From positions 14,271,096 through 14,335,095 of the forward strand of contig CM034100.1 of NCBI GenBank assembly GCA_019914945.1: DNA of 64,000 nt, in the 5' to 3' direction. Below the pieces are notes generated by a model. The model was not told the DNA's origin. It ran no database searches and saw only the letters and a program-made list of their open reading frames with translations. A program made the position numbers and the translations under genes. This document shows positions 11,249-28,033 of this stretch, piece by piece. This DNA is from Typha latifolia (Eukaryota; Streptophyta; Magnoliopsida; Poales; Typhaceae). The stretch's first letter is position 1. Each line of letters starts with the position of its first letter.

Positions 11249-13686
11249 ATGGAAAGGAAGGGCCTTCCATTGAGTGCTCCATTAGCACTAGGATGCTTCC
11301 TTCTTCTATTGTCGCAGTTCTCTCAAGCCTTGGATCCTACGTCGACTAACCGGACGGGCGCCCCGGTGGTTCCGGCGATCGTCGTATTCGGGGACTCGAC
11401 CGTGGATCCTGGCAACAACAACGGACTTCACACGGTGGCGAAGAGCAACTTCCCTCCTTACGGTCAGAATTTTATGGGACAAAAGCCCACCGGGAGGTTC
11501 TCCAATGGCGAGATCCCTTCGGATCTCATAGGTATATTATATATATATGCACTGAATTAATTAATACAAGAATGTAATATATGCCAGCGATTTAATCTCT
11601 TCTCTTTTTCCTCGATCTTCAGCTTCTAAACTGGGTGTGAAAGAGTTACTACCTCCTTATCTCGGTTACGACCTCCAACCTCACGACATCTTAACCGGTG
11701 TCAGCTTCGCTTCCGGCGCCACAGGATATGACCCCCTCACCCCAGCCCTAGTGGTATACTACTCTTTCTTGATCCGAATAAACTCCTCTTATTCCGGAAT
11801 AAGTTAAGAATATTGCAATGGCAGTACTAACCGGTACTTAATTATCCATTGATTTCAGAATGTTATCTCGATGAGCGAGCAGCTCGACTTGTTTGGGGAA
11901 TACAAAGAGAGGGTAAAGGCCGTGGCAGGCGAGGGTGGAGCTGCAAGGATTATTTCTGAGAGCTTGTTCATCGTATGCTCCGGAACCGACGATATTGCGA
12001 ATACTTATTTCGGTACACCATTCAGGAAGACGAGCTACGATGTCACTTCCTACGTTAACTTCTTGATCTCTCGTGCTACTAGCTTCCTCAAGGTAACCTA
12101 CCTCCAATTCACAACAACTGTTCATGGCCTTTTATATATGCAAAACTTCCATTTTCTTTCGTTTACAATCCGACTCCTTAGTTCTTTCTCGGCTCTGAAT
12201 TCGCTTGTTCTAAGCTCGACCCAATGTCCAGAAGAAATTTTGCAAAACTCAATTATAATAATTTAGACAACATATAATTAGATTTTAATATATAGCAAAT
12301 ACTTCAATACCTCTTTAAAATTTATAATCTTAATCTAAAGGCTATAATAGTCGGCTTTCATATTACGTAAAAATAAAAAGATTTGATTACGTGTGTCTAA
12401 CTTTCGAATTACACGTTTTTTTTTTCCTTCCGTTAAGATTTATTTCTTAGATATTAATTATGCCTTAATTATAAGAGATATTATTTAATATTAAATAATT
12501 TAGAGATAAATTTTAAATTAAATATAATTATCTATCTCGATCTGTTATTAAATTTAATTTAAATCAATCTTAAACTAATGAGAGATATATATATATATAT
12601 AATAAAAGAGATAAAAATTTAATTAATCAAATTAATTATAAATAGATATCAATACATAAATATATTTTAGAAAATATATGATAGTGGGTCGGATTTAGCT
12701 GAATCTAAAGCTCGTCTCAAAGTTCAATCGCACTTAAACTTTTTGGCCCAGCCAGGCTCGTTGGGTCAAAAAACATTGACCTGATTTAGGAAACAAATAA
12801 GCCGGCCTTCTTTTTAAATAAACTTCATGAGAGCTTTCTTTTAAATACCCATACAAATTCCTTCCATAAAAATAAGTTATAATGAGCCAAATATAATACA
12901 CTCAATTTAATTCAGTCTTTACAAAGATTTAAATCTCTAACATCTTCTAAGAAAATAGGTGGATTATTTGCCAAAAATCCAAAAAAAATGTATCAAACTT
13001 CACCGATGAAATTTCATAATTTTTTTCTTTTCTTTTTCAGCAATTGCATCAAATGGGTGCTCGGAAGATTGGATATATTGGTCTCCCACCCATTGGATGT
13101 TTACCATCACAAAGAACAATTGCAGGAGGGATCTTAAGGCAATGTGATCCATTACGGAATCAAGCAGCACAACTGTTCAATTCCATTATAGAAAAAGAAA
13201 TTGGTAGATTGCATAAAGAATTAGGCCTCAACGGATCAAAGCTTGTCTACATCGATATTTACTCCATCTTGCTGGACCTTATCGACCGGCCTTCAATCTA
13301 TGGTAATTCCAATTTAATAACGGTGAATATATTGTTGAACTTTTGATCAATTCTTTTTCTTCTTTTCTTTATATTATCTCTATTTAAATATTTCTAATGT
13401 CTAAAATATAAAAAGCTTAAATATTTGTAAAAAAAAATAATAATTATCATGGTGTTTAATTGGGGAAATTAATGTGTTCATTTGTTGTGCAGGATTTGAG
13501 ACGTCGGATAAGGGGTGTTGTGGTACGGGAGAGACGGAGGCTTCAGTGTTCTGCAACAGTGAGACATCTACCACCTGTTCAGATGTTACTAAGTATGTCT
13601 TCTGGGATAGCTATCACCCAACTGAGAAAGCCTACAAGATCATAGTTGATGTTATATACGAGAAATACGTAAAATATATGATCTAA
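11249..13686 (+). CDS. GDSL esterase/lipase (EXL-like), gene 1
   Basis: Five exons (11249-11531, 11623-11753, 11859-12092, 13041-13302, 13493-13686) encode 367 residues, the usual length of plant secreted SGNH hydrolases. A signal peptide (hydrophobic core about 11-25) is followed by block [13 protein letters not shown] with nucleophile Ser50, block [15 protein letters not shown], and the closing block WDSYHP with Asp342 and His345. Block III reads [10 protein letters not shown]: Asp182 stands where the GxND consensus has the oxyanion-hole Asn. These enzymes hydrolyse acyl or cutin-like esters in the apoplast; the substrate is unknown here. The start at 11249 gives a clean signal peptide. An in-frame ATG at 11159 would add 30 residues with a Thr-Pro repeat from a CCCACT microsatellite. 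Intron 3 (948 bp) holds AT-rich repeat debris. Exon phases and total length match the second GDSL gene at 28034. Confidence 0.92.
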
Positions 13687-18514
<4,828 letters not shown>

Positions 18515-19653
18515 ACAAATCAAAGAGGAACAATGACCCACCTCCCATGTTTGGAGTCTCTTGTTTCTCAAAGGAACCAGCCCTTGTGTACAGTTCGGTG
18601 ACAGCATTAATGAGCTTTGGATGCATCGGTTTTCCTATCGTGCTTCTGGGTCGTCTGTGGTAGACAACTTATCCATCTGTAACATGCACCGACGTCAGAT
18701 GTCTTCATCCTAATCTTGAGGTGCGAGGATGAGTCCATCTGGATTTTTTTTTTTTATTCTATATGGTATGTTGGTGTCTTTGTGTCTTTGTCTAAATCAC
18801 GGAGTATCAGGTTCTCTTTTGCTTTAGTAAACTTATCACTAGTAATTTTGTTAGCATTCCTCTGTTTCTTTGAACTACCAAACTTGATTGTGTCACTAAA
18901 TTTGTTGCATATTGACAAGCTCATACTTTGGCTTCTTAAATTGGAGTTGCCGTTTCGTGTTCATAGACTGGGAGTTTTCGAATGGCAAATCCTAGAGTGT
19001 ATGATAGTGGTCAATAATCATCGCATGCATGCTGGATATTTTGTGAAATTAGATAAACAAGGAGGGATTGCACTAAAAAGAATTAAAATAACCTTCGTCC
19101 TTGTATTAGCTATTATAGACTGCTATTGTCATACGAAAGTGGTTGGAAAAAATCTTCGAAGAGTTACATAGAAAAGGAGCAGCCTGCATAGATGTCTACT
19201 AAGAACATAATGCCAAACATAATCTCCACCAGACTTTTGTACATATGCATGCTGGAAATGAATCCAACTCACCATTGTTGATGCCTATTGAAGGGAACCT
19301 GTTTAGGCTTTCATCGAGGGATAAAAACCATGCTTATGCGGATGGTCTCTTTTTGACTTTTAGTAGCAGCACTTAATGCTTCAGTTTAGCTAGTAAAACT
19401 TTTGCTAAATGATCGAATTCATGACCCATAAAAGAGTATCTGATAATCTGAAAGATCGTGTATCATAAGTAAGACGCAAAAATAATTGGAAAAATTATTC
19501 ATATAAAAATCATATCAGGACACAAATGCAAACTTCATTTTGACAACAATGATAACCTGGCGTACAATTTCCCAAACATTTGACACCAATTATCTCTCTT
19601 TTTTTCCCTCTAAAAAAATCCACGCAATTCAAGCATGTTCCTCACTACATAGT
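18515..19653. other. 3' flanks of two convergent genes
   Basis: The ROP gene (+) and the charged-protein gene (-) converge here, so the stretch holds both 3' UTRs. A 151-codon open frame at 18716-19171 lacks any family resemblance and is treated as chance. Confidence 0.5.
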
Positions 19654-21862
19654 TCAATATGGTATCACATAAGGCAGCTGATATGAATCGAACTCAGGCA
19701 GATAACATGCTCGGGGTTGCTCTAATGAAACGGCAACTTTGTGACTTGGTAAGCCTTCACCTTTTATGAATCTGTTCAGACTAGGATCAGGGTGTTGCTT
19801 CGAAGTACTACCAAAAAGCCATTCTTGGTCACTGACATCCATTTGCTCCGATTGCAATACTAGAGGGTTCAAGTTCAATATTAACTCTTTGAACCGCCTT
19901 TCCATTTTAATAACAGATCGGTTGCTCTTTTTGGTGCTGGAGTGGTTGTGAGTAGTTTCCACTGCTTCTGATTGACATGCCACCTCCATATCCCTTCCTG
20001 AGCAGCAGGGTTCTTCATTGACAAGAGGATCCTCAGGCTGCTCCTGTTTGGCAGCTGACAGCTCCCGTTCTCTATCTCCCAGCTTAAAAATATATGCTTG
20101 TTGCTCTGTATTTCTTTGATTCCCCAAAATTGCAACACAAGTACTATGTTTCTTCACTTTATCAAGGGACTCCCTGTTACTTTGTCTCCTGACTCTGGAT
20201 GGCTCTAGATGCCTTAGTTTTGAGATGGTTGGCAATTCCGGAGCCTGTACTTTCAGTGGTTGCATGATGGAAGCCGGTTCTAGATCCCTTTGCTTTGTAG
20301 ATGGCAACCTAATGCGGAGAATAAACCCTTCACAAGAAAACAAGAACCAACGAATCAATATGTATGAAAGAGGCACAAGCTCATGAGCACACTGTATAAG
20401 ACTGATAATGACGAATTGATGATACATATTTTGTGACAGAAACATTAGCTTACCATTCTTGCAATGGCTGTTGTTAGCTGATGTGGTGCTTCTCTTCTTA
20501 ATGCTGTCCTGAGAACTCGCAGGAGAGCCATATGTGTTCTGATTGGTACATTGAAGCTCATGATCTTCTGTGAGGCTACTCTTCTCCAACTGTTCCACCG
20601 AATCATTTGATGTCCTTGTATATTTACTATCTTTCTGATCCGGTAGGTTCCAGTCATCATACTTTCTTCTCTTGCAACCATGTGTTGAATGTTGAAGGTT
20701 CTCATGCTCCTGATTGGCCTTCTCCTTCTTTGCCCTCCTCTTTTCTTTTCTCCTCTCTTTCTTTGCCTTTTCCCCCTCTTTCTGGAGCTTCAGCCACCAG
20801 AACAATCGTCAATCCCAGACAGAATGGACGACGGGAAAGCAAAGAGAATCATGGAGCATTACATCGGAACCAGAGTATGGGGCGACCCATTTTTGGATGA
20901 TGAAATTTTACATCTAGTAACTAAAAGTAGCATAGCATATAGAGATAGCATATGATGTCCATGGTACAACATTTAAAACATAATACAGATGTTTTCGCAT
21001 AATATGGAATCCTTCCAAAGTAAATCTATTTCAGGATTCTTCCTGTAAGCATACACACCTAATGAGGAAGATCTGAAAGCAAGTTCAAGTTAAAGTTCCT
21101 TCCATACAGCGAATAATTCTAGGAACACAAATCACATAAATATCTGCTTACAGCAGGAAGGACTAATTTGAGGAAAAGGAATGTGCAATAAACACATATT
21201 TATACCAAAAATGAAACATTTCGTTTGACATCAGGATTCCAGGAAGGAAAATTTTGGTTTTCAAGCAGTCATCTTGATGAGTCAATCTTGCCAATTAAAC
21301 AAGTCACAAGTCATGCACACAAATATAAAGTTCAACAACAGTAGAAACTGAAAAATCACCACAATGGAATTTCAATCATGGATCGATCGTCCATACTTGA
21401 TATTAGATCCAAAGTTCCAGCAAACTACTAGATAGTCTACACTAGTCAACACAAAATGCTAACTCAATTTTGTAGAAGAAACAGGCGAATAGGAGTATAG
21501 GACCCAGGCTCACATAGCTCTAAAGCTTCTACCTGTTGCTTGATTCAAATCGCTCCAAAAACGAAGTCATCAAGGCAAAATAAGCAACACCCAACGAGAG
21601 AGATCTAAGAAGAGATAAAAAATTTACTCACTTTTGCACAGTCAATAGATATTTACACACGGATTACTCATTCCTTTGTGTTTCACTTAATCACATATTA
21701 CACAGATCTCAGATCTCAATTAATGACCGAATCACACGAAAGGTTGTCGAGCAAAACAGCAGGAATCTACAGCGTAACTAGCGCTAATGCTCAACAAACC
21801 TTAAGCGATTCGATCCCGGCCTCGTCAAAGTTGGGAGGTGGAAACGGGAAACACCGAGACAT
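19654..21862 (-). CDS. Conserved plant charged protein, MSRCFPFPPP family
   Basis: Three exons on the minus strand (21862-21800, 20787-20454, 20327-19654) encode 356 residues. Exon 1 is only 21 codons and gives the family's diagnostic N terminus MSRCFPFPPP. Exon 2 opens with LQKEGEKAKKERRKEKRRAK, a Lys/Glu/Arg-rich probable coiled coil and nuclear signal, and contains VEQLEKSSLTEDHE, which recurs in this family as EQLEKSGLTEEH. Exon 3 begins inside NGFILRIRLP and ends with a conserved-looking segment (MERRFKELILNLNPLVLQSE, later DQEWLF). The biochemical role is unknown. From memory, homologues carry uninformative names such as 'DNA ligase-like' or 'myb-like protein X'; I do not infer either activity. 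The open frame continuing through intron 2 (20453-20328) could give a longer intron-retained form. Intron 1 is about 1 kb. Confidence 0.8.
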
Positions 21863-23719
21863 TGCCGCCGCCAACTAAAGGAGCCGGAGATCGAGCGCGA
21901 ACCGCCCAAGGAGGGGCGAAGTCCTACGATTATAGAGGGATTTGATCACTATCGAGGGAAAATGGAATCTAAATCGGGTGGATTGGCGCCTAGGGCTAGG
22001 GTTTCGGGGTCGAAGGAACTTAAAAGGGGGCCAGGAGAAGACCTGCTCGAGCAGAGGGGGAAGAGTATTTATAGCGGCGAGTCCTTCGTGGTATCCGGTA
22101 CGATGTTCCGCGAGTCTTACAATGGTTCGCTAATGGTGCCTTCTGATTGGTGGATGAGTTGGGTTCGAGGCGGGAAGCTAAATTTTGGAGGTCAAATTGT
22201 ACACGGAATCCCGCGTCCCGCGGGCCCACAGATACGGACGAAGGGATTCCATGAGCATGTGAAAAGCACGTGATGTGAGTGGTATTAGATGCGATTAGAG
22301 GTAGAAAGCGCAAATTAATTTAGATTAGGGAGTGTCTTCGTATCATGGGGATTCGTTTAAGAGTACACACTCGCTATAAAAATATGAGCGAGTTTTTTTT
22401 TTAATAATTTTTTTTTGCACATAAAAACTATTATTTATTTATATACTTTTTTATGTTAACTTTTCAAAATATATATTATTTACATAAATATCCACTCAGA
22501 TTACTTTTTTTAAATTAAGTCCCAATTATTTAATAAAATATAAAAATATACTTAACTAAGAGAAATTTATGAAAAATATAATCAGAATATTTTTATTTTT
22601 TGATATCTAAATTATTCAAATTTTAATGATAAGTTAACTCCAACAAACATACTTATTAAAAGAAAAAGAGTTTAAAGGCTATACAAATAAAAAATATATG
22701 TTTTGACATATATATACATACAAATATTAACTTTAGAGGACTACACGAGCAAATAACAGATTTACAAATCACATATATGTTATGTTTGGTCATCCTTATA
22801 AGTTAAGCTCGAGTGTAATGAGATCGAGTTTGAGTTAGCAATAAACTTAAATTTATCTTTGATATAGTTGATGAAAAGTTTTAGGGCAAAATATGAGATG
22901 TGTGAGAAGGAAAATTGATTAAGTCAAGTGGGTAAAAGAAAAGGATGTCGAGATTTTGATGCAGGTGTTCATACATTTCTCTTTGTCATCTTTTATTCTC
23001 TTCAAATGTTTATACACCTTTTATATTTTATTATTGGTTAATGAAACTTTTTCACTCTTTTTTTTTTTTACTAAATGATTAGATTGTAATTTAAAGAATA
23101 ATTTTCTCTTAAGAAGTATATGTGCTTGCCTCCGGTGTAATCTAGAAAATATTTGTAAAAAATCTTAGTATGTGATTATTTTTTGTTTTGCTATTGTTTC
23201 ATATTTTGATTACTTTTGCATTAGCTTCTAATTAAAAATGGTGTCCCTTCAAAAGGAGGGAAGGATCATTTAAAATAACCGAATTATGAAAGAAACCAAT
23301 CATGCATACATTTTTTTATAAGTTCCCTCTCTTTCCATTATACAATAAATTTCAGTCAATCATTGTGTCACTAAGCATAATTGAACCTGAGTTGGAGGAT
23401 ATATTATGGGGAAAATAAGTTTTACCCTTTTATAGTTAGACTAAATACTAAATTGCAACTTTCTTCAAAACTAATGGCCATGGGTGTATATATATATATA
23501 TGTTAGAAGTGTAAATCTAAGCGACACAAAGAAAAGTATACGTAGGATTTTAGCCTAATCATGTACGTGTAATTTAGAAGGTTAGCTTTTTGCCTTATTG
23601 TTATTGTCTAATTATATAATTAGTGCCATAAGCAGAGGCGTTAGCACGTCATTTTCTCTTGACCTTACTTTATACTAAACAATGTGCATCACTACTGCAC
23701 CCAATTAATCCCTCCTCCA
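21863..23719. other. Divergent upstream region, no gene seen
   Basis: This lies between the starts of the minus-strand charged-protein gene and the plus-strand RING gene. About 21863-22270 is GC-richer and probably holds the promoter and leader of the minus-strand gene. Open frames on both strands there (for example 21962-22273) overlap one another and lack homology. The rest is AT-rich. A TATA-like attatataatt at 23611-23621 lies about 100 bp upstream of the RING start. Confidence 0.5.
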
Positions 23720-24226
23720 ATGTCCCCATCCACCGCCTCAACAGAGCAATCAAAGCAAATGGCGAATGGCATCTCCCTGAGCTCCGGTGGCTTTCATCAT
23801 CTCCGTCTCAGTTTCGCAGACGTGATCCTCTTCACGGCCTTCCTGGCCTTCTTCTTGGCCTTCTTCTTGCTCCTTTGCTTTCTTTGCTGCTTCCATCGCT
23901 GCTTGCACTCCTTCCAGAATAGATTATACTGGAGTTCAAACGCCAACAACAACAACAACAACAACATTACATCGTCAGGTGATGATGGGAACCAGAAATT
24001 GGAAATCCTCTCCAGCCTGCCGACGTTCGAGTTCTCTTCTCCGGCGAGTGACGAGAAGAAGATCGATTGTGTGGTATGCCTGTCGGAGCTAAAGGAAGGG
24101 GAGAGATGCCGGCTGCTTCCGAGATGCAACCATGGCTTTCACAAAGAGTGCATTGATGCGTGGTTAGGCTCGAGTTTGAGCTGCCCCTTGTGCCGAGCTG
24201 CAGTTATAGCAGAAGAACAAAGATAA
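23720..24226 (+). CDS. ATL-like RING-H2 finger E3 ubiquitin ligase
   Basis: Intronless, 168 residues from the ATG at 23720. In-frame alternatives are 23684 (+12 residues) and 23759 (-13 residues). There is one strongly hydrophobic segment (about 34-58), then an Asn run encoded by an AAC repeat (76-82), then LEILSSLPTFEF in the place of the ATL 'GLD' region. The RING-H2 is at 117-158: C-V-V-C, C136-N-H138, H141, C144, C155-P-L-C158, so all eight ligands are present. A single N-terminal membrane helix plus cytosolic RING-H2 and lack of introns are typical of ATL ligases, which ubiquitinate membrane or defence-related targets. The target is unknown here. The GLD motif is weak, so it may belong to a neighbouring RING-H2 subfamily. 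Confidence 0.9.
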   Translation: MSPSTASTEQSKQMANGISLSSGGFHHLRLSFADVILFTAFLAFFLAFFLLLCFLCCFHRCLHSFQNRLYWSSNANNNNNNNITSSGDDGNQKLEILSSLPTFEFSSPASDEKKIDCVVCLSELKEGERCRLLPRCNHGFHKECIDAWLGSSLSCPLCRAAVIAEEQR

Positions 24227-26070
24227 TTGGGTGAATTTTTCTCCTGCCATGTTGCTTTGTACAGTCTACATACTTTCCCGTTTAGTTGTAAGTGAAAAAT
24301 TAGGATTGAGAGAAAGATTTTTTTTTTCTCAGAATAAAGTACATTTTTTGTTTCACTTTCTGGGGCATTTAGTTGCATCCACAAGGATATATAGTATAAT
24401 TGAAATATGAGATACCGATAGTATTTGATTGTGATAAATTAGGATATGAGATAAAAATATTTAGATTGATTATTGCCATTTTTAAACGATAAGATTTGGA
24501 TATCTAGATCATTGTTATTACTGAAATCTGTATCTTTTATCGAAATAATCAAACTCCTATATTAAGTTAACTATATTAAGAAGACAATGAGAAAACCTTC
24601 AATTAAGTTACACTTACACGAAAAAAAAAATGCTAGGATCTGCTCATTTTAATTTTATGTAGAGGAGAAAAATATGTTCTCTTTATGAGAACCGTAAAAC
24701 CAAGCTATGCCTAAATAAGAATCTAAGCTATACCTAAATGAAAATGCTAAACCCAAACTATACCTAATGTGTGGAGGAGAAAAGAGAGTCAGTCACAAGA
24801 GAGAAGAAGAAAATTCTTTTCTTTTTTATTTGATCTAATTTGCTTAAGAAGGAAGAAATAATCATGTTGTGCTCTCAGAGGAAGAGAGCTATCTAATGGT
24901 GTTAATTAAAATCTAACCTATGGTGTTTTCCGTATATATTTAATAGATTATAAGCTCGATTTTGTAAATAGTAAAAATATAGGGTATAAATCATAATTTT
25001 ATTTAAATGTTGAATATACAAATTTTCCTATTATTTATCACATAAGCCCACTTATCAAAAATATTATCAAGAGAAGTTTGTTTTGGTTAGCTTAGCTAAA
25101 CAGTTAAGTTGTTCAACAATTTATATCGCAAATAGATATCTAAACAATTTAGGAATTTTATGAACGATCGATTTCACTATTTATTAGAGGCTGAATTAAA
25201 TATGCTTAACACTCAAGTAATTGAGATAGCAATGTGAGATTTTTTTTAGACTCTAGAAATTCTAATGAATCATTAAACAATTCAGCAATATCACTATTCA
25301 TGAAAGCGCTGAACTATATATCAATTTATTTTATGTATAAACTACTGAATAATTCAATAGTTTTAGCTATGATGATTAAAACAGGTACTCTTTAGTAATA
25401 AAAATTTGATGAGTAAACCAGTATGATAAGTAATAGACTCCGCACACAACAATAAAATTTTGGAGTGTATGATGTTAGTGCCACAATGCAATTAATTCAT
25501 GCACTTTTAATAATTTCAATCATAATAAAAAAAATTATAGGAGAATATAAAATCTGAGTATAAAATAAATTGGTCTACTCTGAAAGGCAATCTATAAAAA
25601 ATAGACAAGAGAGTTAAGTAAAATGTAAAATTGCCTAAATTGGTCGATAAAAAAAACCCAACACAACCTAAGCTCAGCATGAAACCGCTCTACCAAGGCT
25701 GAGTTATGTTATAACCTATCCGAACTCAGCCCGGTCCAGCCCATGATTAATGGGCCAGATCCAACGATGTATAACTAGTTTTGTCCCCACAATCCCACTT
25801 GAGCTATTATATTGAACCGACGAAATGAAGTTTGGATATTATACCCCATCTTCTTATTGCTCAAATTATTCAATTTAATCACTCAAATATGTTCAAAGCC
25901 ATCCACTTGAACAAGCTACTCCAGGTTGGGGGAAGCCAACCGATTAAATCAAGCATAGCCCGAGAAGATATGCTGGGTCTGAGAAGAGAAAGATATACAC
26001 ATTATTATCCTCCTCACTGTAGAGAGACCATTCAAATGACTTCAAGTTATAACTTCTCAGATTAAAGGGC

Positions 26071-26132
<62 letters not shown>

Positions 26133-26927
26133 TTAATATACGAGAACATTTTTTTACATAATTGCTACTAAAATCCCGTTCTTTCTTGAAGTTTAAATTA
26201 TAAAATATTTATCACAATTATTTTCCCTGAAAATAGGATGATTTTATCTTGTATTATGATATGTAACATTAGATAGCTTTCCAGACATTTTGAGCAATTT
26301 ATACAAAGTTAAAATAGTCTTTTCTTAATCTAAATTCAGTTTTTTAAATTATAATTAGGCTAACAAAATGATATTTCTCAAAAAGCTTAATGATTTTGGT
26401 TGCAATTACGATATGTTGAAGAATATAATGACAATTATATTCTTTGACAAGTTCTTGTTGGCGATTATAAAAGAAGCTATTGCTTTCGTTTCCATTTATG
26501 AATGGAGTTTTCACTAAAAGAAAGACTTACATGGTATACCACGAAAAAAACCATCCTGATCTTGGTACGACTTGATATATCTCAAGTCAATTAATCTGAC
26601 CAGAATAGCAACTAAACAAAGCATTCCTCAAGTCAAGAAACCCCTATGACCCGTTGTGCAAGTCAAAGACAAGCATTCATACCATACGAAACACGCTTAG
26701 GCTCCAATTCATCACATATACTGGCACATAGTTTCATCCCAAATGATCCTTTGTTTCAATCCTTTGAAGCATTACAGTAGGAACTGGGAGAAAAGAAAAA
26801 GAAAAAAAAATGCCATTCTAATTCTCGTGGTTGGTGAATCCGCGTAGAAGACAGTCAGAACCACTACGACTTCCACGGCCAAAGTCTCCGGAGGAAACAT
26901 AAACGGAATACTCGTTGAATCACTTAG
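24227..26927. other. Intergenic with simple repeats
   Basis: AT-rich, no supported gene. About 24690-24770 contains repeated 'aagctatgcctaaat'-like phrases. 25620-25770 resembles decayed repeat sequence (gc-rich 'ggcccag..gggcc' words). A (GA)n microsatellite lies at 26086-26128. The open frame 25832-26065 has no homology I recognise. Confidence 0.5.
26086..26128. repeat. (GA)n microsatellite
   Basis: About 21 GA units preceded by a short TA run. Confidence 0.95.
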
Positions 26928-26937
26928 TTATATAAAT
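26928..26937 (+). promoter_or_regulatory. Putative TATA box of the small-peptide gene
   Basis: ttatataaat, 86-95 bp before the ATG at 27023, the spacing expected for a short leader. Confidence 0.5.
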
Positions 26938-27022
26938 CCGCTTATGCAAAGCCAAGTTACATTCCTCCATTTTATCTTCCAATATTAACAAACTAAGGAG
27001 TATAGATAGAAACTTTGAGGAG

Positions 27023-27259
27023 ATGAGTACGTTGAAGAGAGTGGTAATGGTGGAAGTGATGCTTCTCCTCTTGTTCTTCTCTGGTTCATCTTCTAGGGGT
27101 ATGGCGAGGCCATTAGAAGAGAGGAGTTGGATTCGTGACGTTGGAGATTTAGCCCTCGAGTCTCTTCCACAAGGAAATTCTCCACCATCGACGCACTCGG
27201 GTTGCACCAATGATCCCAACAACCAAAGTGGCACGTGTCCAAGTACTCCGAGTGGATGA
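27023..27259 (+). CDS. Small secreted cysteine-containing peptide precursor (putative signalling peptide)
   Basis: An intronless frame of 78 residues with a TATA-like box about 90 bp upstream. The N terminus has a positive start and hydrophobic core (VMVEVMLLLLFFSGSSS), a convincing signal peptide. A variable acidic/basic middle (RPLEERSWIRDVGDLALES) follows. The last 28 residues are Pro/Ser/Gly-rich with exactly two cysteines: PPSTHSGCTNDPNNQSGTC. This layout (signal peptide, variable pro-region, short Pro-rich C-terminal box) is that of plant peptide-hormone precursors. The 'PPSxxSxCTxxP....GxC' pattern recalls small plant peptides with a single Cys pair. No established family can be assigned from sequence alone. 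Size and architecture support it as a real gene; the function is inference. Confidence 0.65.
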   Translation: MSTLKRVVMVEVMLLLLFFSGSSSRGMARPLEERSWIRDVGDLALESLPQGNSPPSTHSGCTNDPNNQSGTCPSTPSG

Positions 27260-28033
27260 AGAGATTAATTTGATTTGATTTAGATTATTATAGCAGTATT
27301 ATACGCGTATAGGAAATTTGTAAATTTTTTTTTCAGTGTGTTCATGCATGGGATTATAGTTTTCAAATATTGGTTCGTTTCTCAAAAGAGAGAGATGAGT
27401 TTTAAATTTGATGTCTGTAATAATTCTTAGGACATGCCAAATTCTTAGTGGTATAAGACAATGTACAACAAAGAAGAAATAAAGGGAAGATTGTTTTTGG
27501 GCTGTCTCATTAAACAATGTTTTATACGATAAGATTTGGATATCCACATCCTTTTTATAACTGAGTTTCTTTTGTAAAACGAAGGGAGTTTGGTGTGTGA
27601 ATTCCTGTTCGTTATATAGTTGAGAATACAAGCTAGGACATTAGAAGGTAACAAATTGTTCACGTCCAAGCAAACAAATTATAAATATAACAACTTAATG
27701 TGACGATTACACAAGGTAGGAGTTAAGGCTAATTGAAAAGATAAGGCACATAACGAAACTTTGTTATTTAGTTACTTTGACCAACAATTTTCTGAACCCT
27801 TTTATAGAAAACGTCTCAAGGACAACCGCAATGACCCAACGAACATTTCACCATGAACCCGTAGATTTCCCATATCTAATATCGTAGATTTCATGGTAAT
27901 AAACTTAGGTGTATATATGTCTACAGTTTCACCCACATCATTATCGTTCGACATTCCTTCTTATAAAATATACAACCCCCTTGTAGAGAAAACCTCCCAG
28001 GCTACAACAAAGCCAAGAGAGAAATAGTTAGAA
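27260..28033. other. Intergenic / promoter of GDSL gene 2
   Basis: AT-rich. A TATA-like ttataaaata at 27961-27970 lies about 65 bp before the esterase ATG. Minus-strand open frames at 27299-27669 overlap each other and lack homology. Confidence 0.5.
27961..27970 (+). promoter_or_regulatory. Putative TATA box of GDSL gene 2
   Basis: ttataaaata, about 65 bp upstream of the ATG at 28034, implying a leader of roughly 40 nt. Confidence 0.5.

Noticed and set aside
18716..19171. 151-codon frame after the ROP gene
   Set aside because: Phe/Leu-rich translation of AT-rich 3' flank without domain, paralogue or intron structure; it lies between convergent genes.
20689..20955. Plus-strand frame opposite exon 2 and intron 1 of the charged-protein gene
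   Set aside because: The antisense gene has family motifs and consistent splice phases; this frame has none.
21962..22313. Overlapping frames on both strands in the GC-richer upstream region
   Set aside because: Consistent with a promoter/leader of the minus-strand gene; no homology.
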